Shown one piece after another: positions 40,588 to 48,700 of a DNA stretch of 64,000 bases. Numbering within the stretch: position 1 is the first letter of the stretch; each line of letters begins with the position of its first letter. The notes under the pieces are model-generated. The model worked only from the letters and a program-made list of their open reading frames with translations, was not told the DNA's origin and searched no databases. Source of the DNA: Roseateles depolymerans (lineage in GTDB: Bacteria; Pseudomonadota; Gammaproteobacteria; Burkholderiales; Burkholderiaceae_C). Made by a program: the position numbers and the translations under genes. The stretch is from NCBI RefSeq assembly GCF_003387155.1, contig NZ_QUMT01000002.1:501694-565693 (forward strand), in the 5' to 3' direction.

Positions 40588-42135
40588 ATGAAATCCCGTC
40601 TTGGCGTCGGCGCAAAGCTCGCCGCAAGCTTCGCGCTGGTCCTGCTCATGCTCATCGGTCTGGGCATCACCGCTGTATTCCAGCTCGCGCATGTCAATGA
40701 CGTCACCGAGGACATGCACAGCAACTGGCTTCCCTCCACCCGGCAAGTCGGCCAGATCTCCCAGTCGGTCAGTCGCTACCGCATCCGCGAATACCGCATC
40801 CTCATCACCGAGGCCGACAAGATGCAGTCCGTGCTCGGAAAGTTGCAGGAGTCCAAGGACACGGTGGACAAGGCCATTGCCGCCTATGCACCGATGGTGA
40901 GTTCCGAAATGGAAGGCCGCAAGTACAAGGAAGTGACGACCCTCTGGGCCAAGTACCTGGAGCGTGCCGATCCCCTCAAGGCCGCCGCTTTGGCAGGCGA
41001 TCAGGCGCTGGCCAAACGCCTGGTGACCGTCGACGGGCTGACCACCTATGACCAACTCACCAAGGCCATGGATGAGCTGGTGGAGTTCAACAGCATGGGC
41101 GCGCAAGAAGCGGCCGCGCTGGGTAATCGCATCTATACGGCCGGCAAAATCGTGGTCGCTGTGGTGAGTCTGCTGGCCATTGTGGTGGGCAGTGTCTGTG
41201 CCTTTGTCATTACCCGTGGCATCACCCGACCACTCGCAGAGTCGGTGAAGCTGGCTGAAACCGTTGCTTCGGGCGACCTGACCGTGACCCTGGACGTGCG
41301 AGGCACCGATGAAGTCACCCAGTTGCAACTGTCCCTGCTGCGGATGGTGGAGCGTCTCAAGGGGGTCGTGGCCCAGGTGCGAGATGGTGTGTCCGCCGTG
41401 TCCGGCGCGTCTGGCCAGATTGCTGCGGGCAACTCGGACCTGTCCTCACGCACCGAAAGCACGTCGGCCAACCTCCAGCAGACGGCTTCCAGTATGGAAC
41501 AACTGACCGGGACGGTGTCGCAGTCTGCCGATACCGCCCGTCAAGCCAACCAGATGGCCGCCAGTGCTGCGGAGGCCGCGCAGAAGGGCGGCAAGGCCGT
41601 CGAGCAGGTGGTGGAGCGCATGCGCGAGATCAGTGAATCGTCGCGCCGTATCAGCGACATCACCAGCACCATCGACAGCATTGCCTTCCAGACCAACATC
41701 CTCGCGCTGAACGCGGCGGTGGAAGCCGCCCGCGCCGGTGAGCAGGGGCGCGGCTTTGCCGTGGTCGCCAGCGAGGTGCGGACCCTGGCGCAGCGCAGTG
41801 CAGTCGCCGCCAAGGAGATCCGGAGCCTGATCGACCATTCGGTGAAGACGGTCAGTGCCGGCGCTTCCGATGTCTCCCAGGCCGGTGAGGCCATGGGCCT
41901 GATCGTGACGGGGGTGAACCGCGTGACCGATCTGATGGGCGAGATCGCTGCTGCCAGCAGCGAGCAGCGGGACGGCATCAACCAGGTCAACCAGTCGGTG
42001 GCCAATCTGGATCAGATGACCCAGCAGAACGCCGCGTTGGTCGAGGAGTCGTCCGCGGCTGCTGCGTCATTGCGAGACCAGGCGGAGCGGCTGGCGGAAG
42101 TGGTGGCAGTGTTCAAGGTGGGCATGGCCACCTGA
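40588..42135 (+). CDS. Methyl-accepting chemotaxis protein
   Basis: The second chemoreceptor has 515 residues: TM1 at about 10-32, a periplasmic 4HB_MCP_1 helical bundle, TM2 at about 188-210 ([21 protein letters not shown]), HAMP, then the signalling domain with [21 protein letters not shown] at the tip. It lacks a C-terminal CheR pentapeptide. The sensory domain differs clearly from the divergent neighbour, so the two are expected to sense different ligands. AGGAGG lies 5 nt before the ATG. A perfect FliA -10 box upstream suggests flagellar-class expression. Confidence 0.93.
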   Translation: MKSRLGVGAKLAASFALVLLMLIGLGITAVFQLAHVNDVTEDMHSNWLPSTRQVGQISQSVSRYRIREYRILITEADKMQSVLGKLQESKDTVDKAIAAYAPMVSSEMEGRKYKEVTTLWAKYLERADPLKAAALAGDQALAKRLVTVDGLTTYDQLTKAMDELVEFNSMGAQEAAALGNRIYTAGKIVVAVVSLLAIVVGSVCAFVITRGITRPLAESVKLAETVASGDLTVTLDVRGTDEVTQLQLSLLRMVERLKGVVAQVRDGVSAVSGASGQIAAGNSDLSSRTESTSANLQQTASSMEQLTGTVSQSADTARQANQMAASAAEAAQKGGKAVEQVVERMREISESSRRISDITSTIDSIAFQTNILALNAAVEAARAGEQGRGFAVVASEVRTLAQRSAVAAKEIRSLIDHSVKTVSAGASDVSQAGEAMGLIVTGVNRVTDLMGEIAAASSEQRDGINQVNQSVANLDQMTQQNAALVEESSAAAASLRDQAERLAEVVAVFKVGMAT

Positions 42136-42193
42136 GAGGCGTGCGGGCGGGGTGGCGCGCCGGGGCGAGGGGAGGGGCGATGAGGCGCGACCC

Positions 42194-42673
42194 TCAAGCG
42201 TCGGCCGATGCCGGTTCCGTGGCGGTGGGAGGTTCTTCCTCCACGGTGGACTTCCACCCCCTGGGGCCTGCCGTAGCGACGATCTTCTGGTGGATCAAGC
42301 GCTCCACTTCCATCACTCGGTGGAAGGCCTGCCGCAGCGGTTGGTCGCCGCTGGCATGGGAGAGATAGCACAGCCGGATGAGTGCGTCGTTGGCTTTGGG
42401 GACCTTGCCATGGCGTTCCCAGAGGCTCACCGCCTGTTCGCTGACACCCTGGGCCTTTGCGAGCGCAGCTTGGGAGATGCCCATCTGCACCCGCAGGAAA
42501 CGGAACTCCTTGCCCGACAGACGCGCGGGCTTGCCGACGATGCGCTGCGCCAGCAGCGACAGCAGTTCATCCGCACGGGCCACGGAGACGGCGGGGCCAT
42601 AGGCCGTTTTCTGGGTCGTGTAGCCATTGGCCAGCCAGACGTTGTCCAGCCCGCATTCGGTGTAGTGATGCAT
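42194..42673 (-). CDS. XRE-family HTH protein, putative antitoxin of a DUF4258 pair
   Basis: The 159-residue protein begins MHHYTECGLDNVWLANGY. It carries an XRE-type helix-turn-helix near residues 60-105 (FRFLRVQMGISQAALAKAQ, then EQAVSLWERHGKVPK). The C-terminus is acidic. The layout (toxin-like gene first, HTH gene second, 13 bp apart) is like mqsRA or higBA, but the zinc-binding N-terminus of MqsA is absent. It probably binds the palindrome before the upstream gene and represses the pair. Start 42673 is chosen for its family N-terminus; a GAGAG lies 6 nt upstream. Confidence 0.75.
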   Translation of the reverse strand: MHHYTECGLDNVWLANGYTTQKTAYGPAVSVARADELLSLLAQRIVGKPARLSGKEFRFLRVQMGISQAALAKAQGVSEQAVSLWERHGKVPKANDALIRLCYLSHASGDQPLRQAFHRVMEVERLIHQKIVATAGPRGWKSTVEEEPPTATEPASADA

Positions 42674-42686
42674 GAGCAACTCTCTT

Positions 42687-42989
42687 TCAGACAATCACGG
42701 TGATCACGATGAGCGACGGCTCATCGTCGGACAGCGCCACGCAGGTGGTCAGGTCTCGCTCGGCCCCCCACCAATTCATCCGGCAGATGAGGTGGCCGGT
42801 CTTGACGTCCACCTCCGCCGGCGTGCGAAGACTGCCCCGTCTCAGACATTCAAGGACCTCGGCCATGGACACCTTTCGTTCCGCCATGCGTTTGCGCGCA
42901 TGAGTGGTCAGGAAGACCAGCTCCGTGCGGGCCGCTTGCGTGCGGATGTGGCGTTGCAACTGCTGCAGCGAAAGCCGGGTCAGGCTCAT
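42687..42989 (-). CDS. DUF4258 protein, putative toxin
   Basis: This 100-residue basic protein matches the DUF4258 pattern: THARKRMAERKVSMAEVLECLRRG in the first half and a C-terminal strand pattern ending SLIVITVIV. The fold is thought to be related to RelE/BrnT-like RNases; catalytic residues cannot be assigned here. It is the first gene of a two-gene operon with the XRE gene. A 19-bp palindrome lies 8 bp upstream of its ATG. There is no clear Shine-Dalgarno, so translation may be weak, as is common for toxins. Function is inferred from context. Confidence 0.7.
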   Translation of the reverse strand: MSLTRLSLQQLQRHIRTQAARTELVFLTTHARKRMAERKVSMAEVLECLRRGSLRTPAEVDVKTGHLICRMNWWGAERDLTTCVALSDDEPSLIVITVIV

Positions 42990-42996
42990 GGCTGCA

Positions 42997-43015
42997 ACCC
43001 ATAAAAATTATGGGT
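42997..43015 (-). promoter_or_regulatory. Palindromic operator of the DUF4258/XRE pair
   Basis: ACCCATAA-AAA-TTATGGGT: perfect 8-bp arms, ending 8 bp before the toxin ATG. It is the natural binding site for the XRE protein and could also fold in the mRNA. Confidence 0.65.
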
Positions 43016-43241
43016 CCAATGGTAAGGGATTTTTGGACTTCCGTGAAGAAGGCATGGCAGGTTTGGCATGAGGCTGGCTCCTGGAACAGCGGGGGGCGCA
43101 GAAGGTGCGCCACAGGTGTTCACTGTCGCCAAACCGCCTGTGGCGACGCCAGCCTTGCTTCAGGTGAGATCTTGGCCCTGCCTGACTCACTCCCGTGGTC
43201 GGCGAGACTCAAGCACGTGTGGGTGCGTGCGTCAGCGCACT

Positions 43242-44255
43242 TTACGGCGCAGCGGCGGCGGCATCGGTGCGTGTCGTCGGCCGCCGCGACGGCTTTTCGC
43301 CCAGGGCCCAGTGGCCGTAGGGCATGCGCCTGAGCATCGCCGTCAAGGCGATGGAGCCCGCCAGGCCCGCCAGCAGGCCCGCCGTCAGCAGGACGCCCAC
43401 CTCCTGCACCTGGACCGACTTGAGCAGCATGCGTGCGCCTGCGGTGAACACCGGGTGGAACAGGTAGATGCCAAAGGACCAGGTGCCCACCCAGGCCAGC
43501 CAGCGCGACTCGGGCTGCAGACGCAGCAGCAGCAGGCACAGGCACACGCTGACCACCAGGCGCTGCAGGCCCGGCTGGTTGTCTGTGGGCGCATCGATGA
43601 GCGCCCACAGCAGGATCAAGCCACCAATCACGGACAGCAGCAGGGCAGGGGTCCATCGAGGCCCGGCCAGGTGCAGCCCGAAGCGCTGTGCCGCCACCCC
43701 CAGCAGAAAGAACGGCGCCAGATACGCCGCGCCATTGAGGCCAAAGTACACCGGCAGACGCCCCCAGCAATGCAGCGCTGCGGCCAGCAGCCAGATCGTC
43801 CAGAAGCTGCGCGGCGTCGATAGCCAGCCCAGCCGCTCCAGCACTGCAGTGGCAATGAAGAGGATGAACAGCGCTTCCAGGAACCAGTAATGCGCCACCG
43901 GCACGGTGTGCAGCAGCCACCAGTTGTAGTCGCCCTCATTGTTGGTGCCATCGGTCAGGTTCTGCAGCAAGGCGAAACCGGTCCCGACGATCAGCATTGG
44001 GAGCAGCAGCCGGCGGGTCTTCCCAATGGCAAACGGTGTGATGGCACCGGTCAATGGCCGCCGCGCATACACGATGCCCGACAGAAAAGAGAACAGCGGC
44101 ATGCGCACCAATGCCAGCCAGTCATTGAGCTGACTGGCGAGGTGCTCGTCGGGCAGTCTCAATCCCGAGCTGCTGCTGTCGCCAATGACGTGATACCCCA
44201 CCAGCAGCAGACAGGCGACACCACGCAGCGTATTGATCGACAGACCACTGGACAA
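43242..44255 (-). CDS. Acyltransferase 3 family membrane protein
   Basis: This 337-residue protein has about ten membrane helices and opens LSINTLRGVACLLLVGYHV, the acyltransferase-3 motif with the conserved Arg and His. Relatives O-acylate exported polysaccharides, LPS or lipids; the target is not evident here. The start is a TTG (complement of 44253-44255) with AGGAG 7 nt upstream, so the rare codon is well supported. The C-terminus is Arg/Thr/Ala-rich. The neighbours do not indicate a polysaccharide cluster. Confidence 0.85.
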   Translation of the reverse strand: MSSGLSINTLRGVACLLLVGYHVIGDSSSSGLRLPDEHLASQLNDWLALVRMPLFSFLSGIVYARRPLTGAITPFAIGKTRRLLLPMLIVGTGFALLQNLTDGTNNEGDYNWWLLHTVPVAHYWFLEALFILFIATAVLERLGWLSTPRSFWTIWLLAAALHCWGRLPVYFGLNGAAYLAPFFLLGVAAQRFGLHLAGPRWTPALLLSVIGGLILLWALIDAPTDNQPGLQRLVVSVCLCLLLLRLQPESRWLAWVGTWSFGIYLFHPVFTAGARMLLKSVQVQEVGVLLTAGLLAGLAGSIALTAMLRRMPYGHWALGEKPSRRPTTRTDAAAAAP

Positions 44256-44482
44256 AGCGGCGCTCCTGAAGGCGAGTCAGCGTGAAAGAGGCACTGACTG
44301 CCGCCGTGCCTCCTGCCAACATTCATCCTATTCGCGAGGCTGCATGCCCGATGCTCAATGCAGGGGACAGCGGGTACGTCACGCGCACCCGTAAGCCGTA
44401 CAGCGGCGCCTATCGCGCATCACGCGCGAATGGGCGCTCTTTGCGTGTCCTGGCCCTCAGAACAATGTGGGGCGGACCACCT

Positions 44483-46906
44483 TCAGAACGAGAGGCGCGC
44501 CCGGGCGTAGTAATACGCGCCATTAAAGCCGATGGGTGACAACACGTCATAGGGGAAGTTGCCGTAGTAGGCGATGTCTGCCGAGGACTGGCTGGGATAA
44601 CGATCGGTCGCATTGAGTGCGCCCACGCTCAGCGTCAAGGCGCGTGTCACCTGCCATTGCCCTTCCACATCCAGCTGCCAGACGGCGGCATAGGTCTGGG
44701 TGGGCACAAAGCCATCTCCGAAATCAAACACCCGGGTGGTGCTGCCGTGGCGCGTGGCGCGCGCCAGCAGGGCCCATTCGCCGCGTTGCCATTGCGCGGT
44801 GAAGATATGACGCTGGCGCGGGGACGCGGTGGTCAGCGTATTGATCTCCTCCAGTCCCACCTCCGCATCCGCATGGGTGCGCACGGTGGTCTTGTTGTAG
44901 GACGCTGCCCAGGACAGCTTGAGCTGTCCGCCCAGTCCTGCACCGGTCCATTGGGTCACGAGGTCGGCACCGCGCGTGCGGGTGTCCACGCCGTTGGTGA
45001 AGAAGTTGACGCCTTGCACGCCCACCACGCCAAACTGCGACGCCAGCTCGTCGGCGAGTCCGTCGCGGCTGATGCGCTGGGACAGGGTGATGCGGTTCTT
45101 GACCCGGATGGTGTAGGCGTCCAGCGTCGTGGACCAGTCCCGGGCCGGCTGCCACGTCAGGCCCAGGCTCGCATTGCGGGAGCGTTCGGCCTTGAGCGGC
45201 TGGGCGCCGAGGTAGCGTCCGATGTCGCTGTCCGCAGGCACGGTCTTGACCTGGCTGAGGGTGCCGCCATCACCGCGGTCGGTGACGGTGAAGCTGAAGC
45301 CGCGCTGCGCCAGCGAAGGCGCGCGGAAGTTGCTGGAGACGGCGCCGCGCAGCGCGATCTCCTTCGTCAGGGCCCAGCGGCTCGACAGCTTGGCGGTGGT
45401 GGCGTTGCCGAAGTCGTTGTAATGGTCGTGGCGCAGGGCGGCCTCGGCTTCCCAATCGCGGCTCAGATGGGCGCTCAGATCGGCATAGGCGCCCACCACA
45501 CGCCGCGACAGGCGGGTCGCATCCCCCGCCTGCAGGCCCGGCCCCGCCTGGGCACCGGCGGGACCGTCGAAGGCGCCCACGGCATAGGAGGCCGGGTCGC
45601 CGGCGCCGGTGGCAAAGCGCTCTTCACGCGCGTCCAGCCCCAGCGCCAGCGTGGCGGGGCGTGCCAGGCCCGGCACGGCCACCGGGCGTGTCAGGTCGAG
45701 GTTGGCGCTGGTCAGCCGGCTGCTGAAATCCCCGAGATGGAAGCGGGTCGGGCTGGTCTCGCCCAGCGACACGTTCAAGGAGCGCTGCACGCCGTAGTCG
45801 AAGTCATTGCGGCCATGGTTGAGGGAGAGGTCGTAGTCCCACTCTCCCCGAGCGCCGCGCAGGCCCGCCGCCAGTTGCAGGTCGCGGTTGTGGCCGGTGG
45901 TCTCCGGCCGGTAGCCGTCGGGATGGACGCTTTTGATGTTGGCGCTGCTGTCGGGGTAGCGGAAGTAAGCGGCGCCCACCGAGCGGCGTTCCTGCCAGGT
46001 GCCGAACGCATAGGCCTGCTGGTCGGCGGACAGATCCACCGCGCCGTTGAAGAAGGCCTGCCATTGCCGGGTGGCCGGCTCGCCGGCGGCGTAGTTGCGC
46101 TGTCCGGCGGTGGCCAGGTTGTCCGGCGTGCGGTCTTCCCAATCGGGCAATTGATCCAGGCCGCTGCGGTTGGTGGCGTTGCGATGCAGCCCCTCCAGGC
46201 CGGCGCGCAGGAAGCCCTTGTCGCCCAGCGCCACACCGTGGGTCAAGCTGGCGGACTGGGTCTGGCCGTCGTTGATCGTGCGGCCGGTCGGAGCGAAGTC
46301 GGTGTGGAACAGGCCGGCTTCGGCGCTGATTTCGGTGCCGGTGCGGCGGTCGTCCAGGATGATGTTGACCACCCCGGCGATGGCGTCCGATCCGTACTGG
46401 GCGCCAGCGCCGTCCCGCACCACCTCGATGCGCTGCACGGCCGACAGCGGGATGGTGTTGAAGTCCACCGGGTTGGTGCCCTTGCCGGTCTTGGACTCCA
46501 GGTTCACCAGGGCCGACGTGTGGCGGCGCTTGCCGTTCACCAGCACCAGCACCTGGTCCGGCGACAGCCCCCGAAGCTGCGCGGCCCGCACATGGTCCGC
46601 GCCGCCGGAGTTGGACTGCCGGGGGAAGTTGAAGGAGGGCAGCAGCGCCTGCAGCGCGGCGGCCAGGGTGCCGTCCGGACCCGCCGCCCGCAGGACGTCG
46701 TCGCGGCTCAGCACATCCACCGGCACCTGGCTGTCCGCCACGGTGCGGTCCTTGGCCCGGGTGCCGGTGACCAGCACCGGCTGGAGGTTCTGGGTGGACG
46801 TGTCTGCTGTCGGGGTCTGTGTCTGGGCTTGGGCCTGGGCCATCAGGGCGCCGCCCTCCAGCAGCAGGGTCAGGCAGGCGAGGGTGATCGGTCGGAGCTG
46901 GCGCAT
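44483..46906 (-). CDS. TonB-dependent outer-membrane receptor
   Basis: This 807-residue protein has a signal peptide (MRQLRPITLACLTLLLEGG, cleaved near AQAQAQ), a plug domain (VPVDVLSRDDVLRAAG to about residue 190, with GLSPDQVLVLVNGKRRH and DAIAGVVNIILDD), a 22-stranded barrel, and a C-terminal aromatic strand ending RARLSF. The plug is of the GKRRH type common in receptors of unknown substrate. No TonB/ExbBD genes or siderophore genes are near. Longer in-frame starts (to 47110) precede the signal peptide and were not used. It is divergent from the permease gene. Confidence 0.88.
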   Translation of the reverse strand: MRQLRPITLACLTLLLEGGALMAQAQAQTQTPTADTSTQNLQPVLVTGTRAKDRTVADSQVPVDVLSRDDVLRAAGPDGTLAAALQALLPSFNFPRQSNSGGADHVRAAQLRGLSPDQVLVLVNGKRRHTSALVNLESKTGKGTNPVDFNTIPLSAVQRIEVVRDGAGAQYGSDAIAGVVNIILDDRRTGTEISAEAGLFHTDFAPTGRTINDGQTQSASLTHGVALGDKGFLRAGLEGLHRNATNRSGLDQLPDWEDRTPDNLATAGQRNYAAGEPATRQWQAFFNGAVDLSADQQAYAFGTWQERRSVGAAYFRYPDSSANIKSVHPDGYRPETTGHNRDLQLAAGLRGARGEWDYDLSLNHGRNDFDYGVQRSLNVSLGETSPTRFHLGDFSSRLTSANLDLTRPVAVPGLARPATLALGLDAREERFATGAGDPASYAVGAFDGPAGAQAGPGLQAGDATRLSRRVVGAYADLSAHLSRDWEAEAALRHDHYNDFGNATTAKLSSRWALTKEIALRGAVSSNFRAPSLAQRGFSFTVTDRGDGGTLSQVKTVPADSDIGRYLGAQPLKAERSRNASLGLTWQPARDWSTTLDAYTIRVKNRITLSQRISRDGLADELASQFGVVGVQGVNFFTNGVDTRTRGADLVTQWTGAGLGGQLKLSWAASYNKTTVRTHADAEVGLEEINTLTTASPRQRHIFTAQWQRGEWALLARATRHGSTTRVFDFGDGFVPTQTYAAVWQLDVEGQWQVTRALTLSVGALNATDRYPSQSSADIAYYGNFPYDVLSPIGFNGAYYYARARLSF

Positions 46907-47137
46907 GGCGAAGAACGGTGTGAGCAAAACATTGACGGGCAAGGGCCGCAAGCCTACCGATTGGGCGTAGGAAACCCCGGGTTTGGCTTCAGATGTCTTG
47001 CTCATAAGCTCATGCCGTGGCGGCGCTGCGACGCTGGGAGACTGCTGTGATCCGGCGGGCGGCTTTGACCGTACGATCGCCCGCCGCTGCGCCTTCATCG
47101 CTGCTCTCACTGCCGCCTACGGCCTGCATCCCGCCCC

Positions 47138-48577
47138 ATGACTGCCTCCGATCCCGCCGCCTCGTCCTCCACCGCGCCCGTGCGGACCCACGCCCAGGCA
47201 GCCGCATCGGAAGGCGCAAGCGGGCAGGGCGCGCAGCCGCGCCGCATTCTGGATGTGAAGCACGCCGTGGCGCTGTGCGTCGGCATGGTGGTGGGGGCAG
47301 GCATCTTCAAGACCTCGCCGATGGTGGCTCAGGCGCTGAGCAGCCCGGAGCAGCTCTACATCGCCTGGGCGCTGGGGGGCCTGCTGTCCGTCATCGGCGG
47401 GCTGTGCTTTGCGGAACTGGCCGCCACCTTTCCGGACACGGGCGGGGACTATCACTTCCTGCGCCGTGCATACGGCCATCGCCTGGGCTTTCTCTTCGCA
47501 TGGTCCCGCTTTGCGGTGATCCACACCGGCTCGATGGCGCTGCTGGGTTTTGTCTTCGGGGACTATCTGGCGCAGGTGGTGGATCTGTCGCCCTGGCTGG
47601 GACCCTACGCCAGCGCCTGGATGGCGGGCGGGCTGATCGTGCTGCTCACCGGGCTCAACCTGCTGGGCGTGCAGGTCGGGCTGGGGACGCAGCTGGGTCT
47701 GACCAGCCTGGTGCTGGTCGGCCTGCTGTTGCTGGGGGTGGGCGCTGGGGTTCAGCAAGGGCAGGGCGTTCCTCCGGCGCTGCCGCACACCGGAGCGGCC
47801 GTGCCGGACTGGGGGCAGGCCATGGTGTTTGTTTTCCTCGCCTACGGCGGCTGGAGTGACGCGGCGACGCTCTCCGCGGAGATGAAGGACGAACGGCGCG
47901 GCATCGTGCGCGCCTTGCTCATCGGCCTGGGGCTGGTGATGGGCATGTACCTGGTGGCCAACTGGGCCTATGTGCGGGTGCTGGGGCTGTCCGGCCTGGC
48001 GGCAAGCCCGGCACCGGCGGCGGACCTGATGCGCATCGTCTTCGGGCGGGGTGCCGAGCTGTTGATGGTGGGCGTGGTGACGCTCACGGCGTTGTCGGTG
48101 ATGAACGCCATCCTGATCGCAGGCCCTCGCACCACCTATGCCGCCGCGCGGGACCTGGCCGCCGAATGGCATCTGGCCCGCTGGAATGGCCGCCGCGGCA
48201 CGCCCAGCGCGGCTGTGCTGGCCACCAGTGCAGTGGCGCTGGTGCTGGTGGCCTTCGGTGCGATCACGCGGGGAGGCTTTGCCACGATGGTCGACTACCT
48301 CTCCCCGGTCTTCTGGTTCTTCATCACCCTCAGCGGCCTGGCGGTCATCGTGCTGCGGCGCAAGGAGCCCCAGCGCGCGCGGCCTTTCCGCGTGCCGCTC
48401 TACCCGCTGCTGCCGCTGGTCTTCAGCGCCTGCAGCGCCTATGTGCTCTGGTCCAGCCTGGTCTACGTGAAGGCCGGGGCCATGGTCGGCGTGGTCGTGC
48501 TGGCGGTGGGCGCGCTCATGCTGTGGGGGCACGGCCGCAGGACCTCCGCCCGTCTTTCGCGTCCCCGAAGTGAGTGA
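47138..48577 (+). CDS. APC-family amino acid permease
   Basis: This 479-residue inner-membrane transporter has twelve predicted helices starting at about residue 45. TM1 contains GMVVGAGIFKTSPM, the substrate-binding GAGIF motif of the APC superfamily. The pattern is closest to LAT/YfnA-type permeases. An approximately 40-residue Ala/Ser/Thr-rich cytoplasmic N-terminus precedes TM1. The substrate cannot be told from sequence alone. Gene order (TonB receptor divergent, phoX downstream) gives no pathway clue. Confidence 0.88.
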   Translation: MTASDPAASSSTAPVRTHAQAAASEGASGQGAQPRRILDVKHAVALCVGMVVGAGIFKTSPMVAQALSSPEQLYIAWALGGLLSVIGGLCFAELAATFPDTGGDYHFLRRAYGHRLGFLFAWSRFAVIHTGSMALLGFVFGDYLAQVVDLSPWLGPYASAWMAGGLIVLLTGLNLLGVQVGLGTQLGLTSLVLVGLLLLGVGAGVQQGQGVPPALPHTGAAVPDWGQAMVFVFLAYGGWSDAATLSAEMKDERRGIVRALLIGLGLVMGMYLVANWAYVRVLGLSGLAASPAPAADLMRIVFGRGAELLMVGVVTLTALSVMNAILIAGPRTTYAAARDLAAEWHLARWNGRRGTPSAAVLATSAVALVLVAFGAITRGGFATMVDYLSPVFWFFITLSGLAVIVLRRKEPQRARPFRVPLYPLLPLVFSACSAYVLWSSLVYVKAGAMVGVVVLAVGALMLWGHGRRTSARLSRPRSE

Positions 48578-48629
48578 CTTCGGTTTTTCGGAAGTGATTG
48601 CGCGAGGAAACCGATAAGCCGATCGGGCC

Positions 48630-48648
48630 GTTGTCACGGCCGGTTCAT
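48630..48648 (+). promoter_or_regulatory. Pho box of phoX
   Basis: TGTCA at 48632 and GTTCA at 48643 are exactly 11 bp apart. The block TGTCAC-N5-GGTTCAT is shared with the pstS promoter (20028-20044). It lies about 55 bp before the phoX ATG. The -10 is weak (GAGACT, 10 bp after). Confidence 0.6.
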
Positions 48649-48700
48649 GAAGTCTTTCGAGACTGCGCCGCTTGGTAACAGTCCTTTGCGGAGACTTCAC

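Noticed and set aside
43125-43147. Hairpin GTCGCCA / TGGCGAC upstream of the TA pair as an RNA gene
   Set aside because: No promoter, no T-run and no further structure; 7-bp stems arise easily in this GC-rich DNA.
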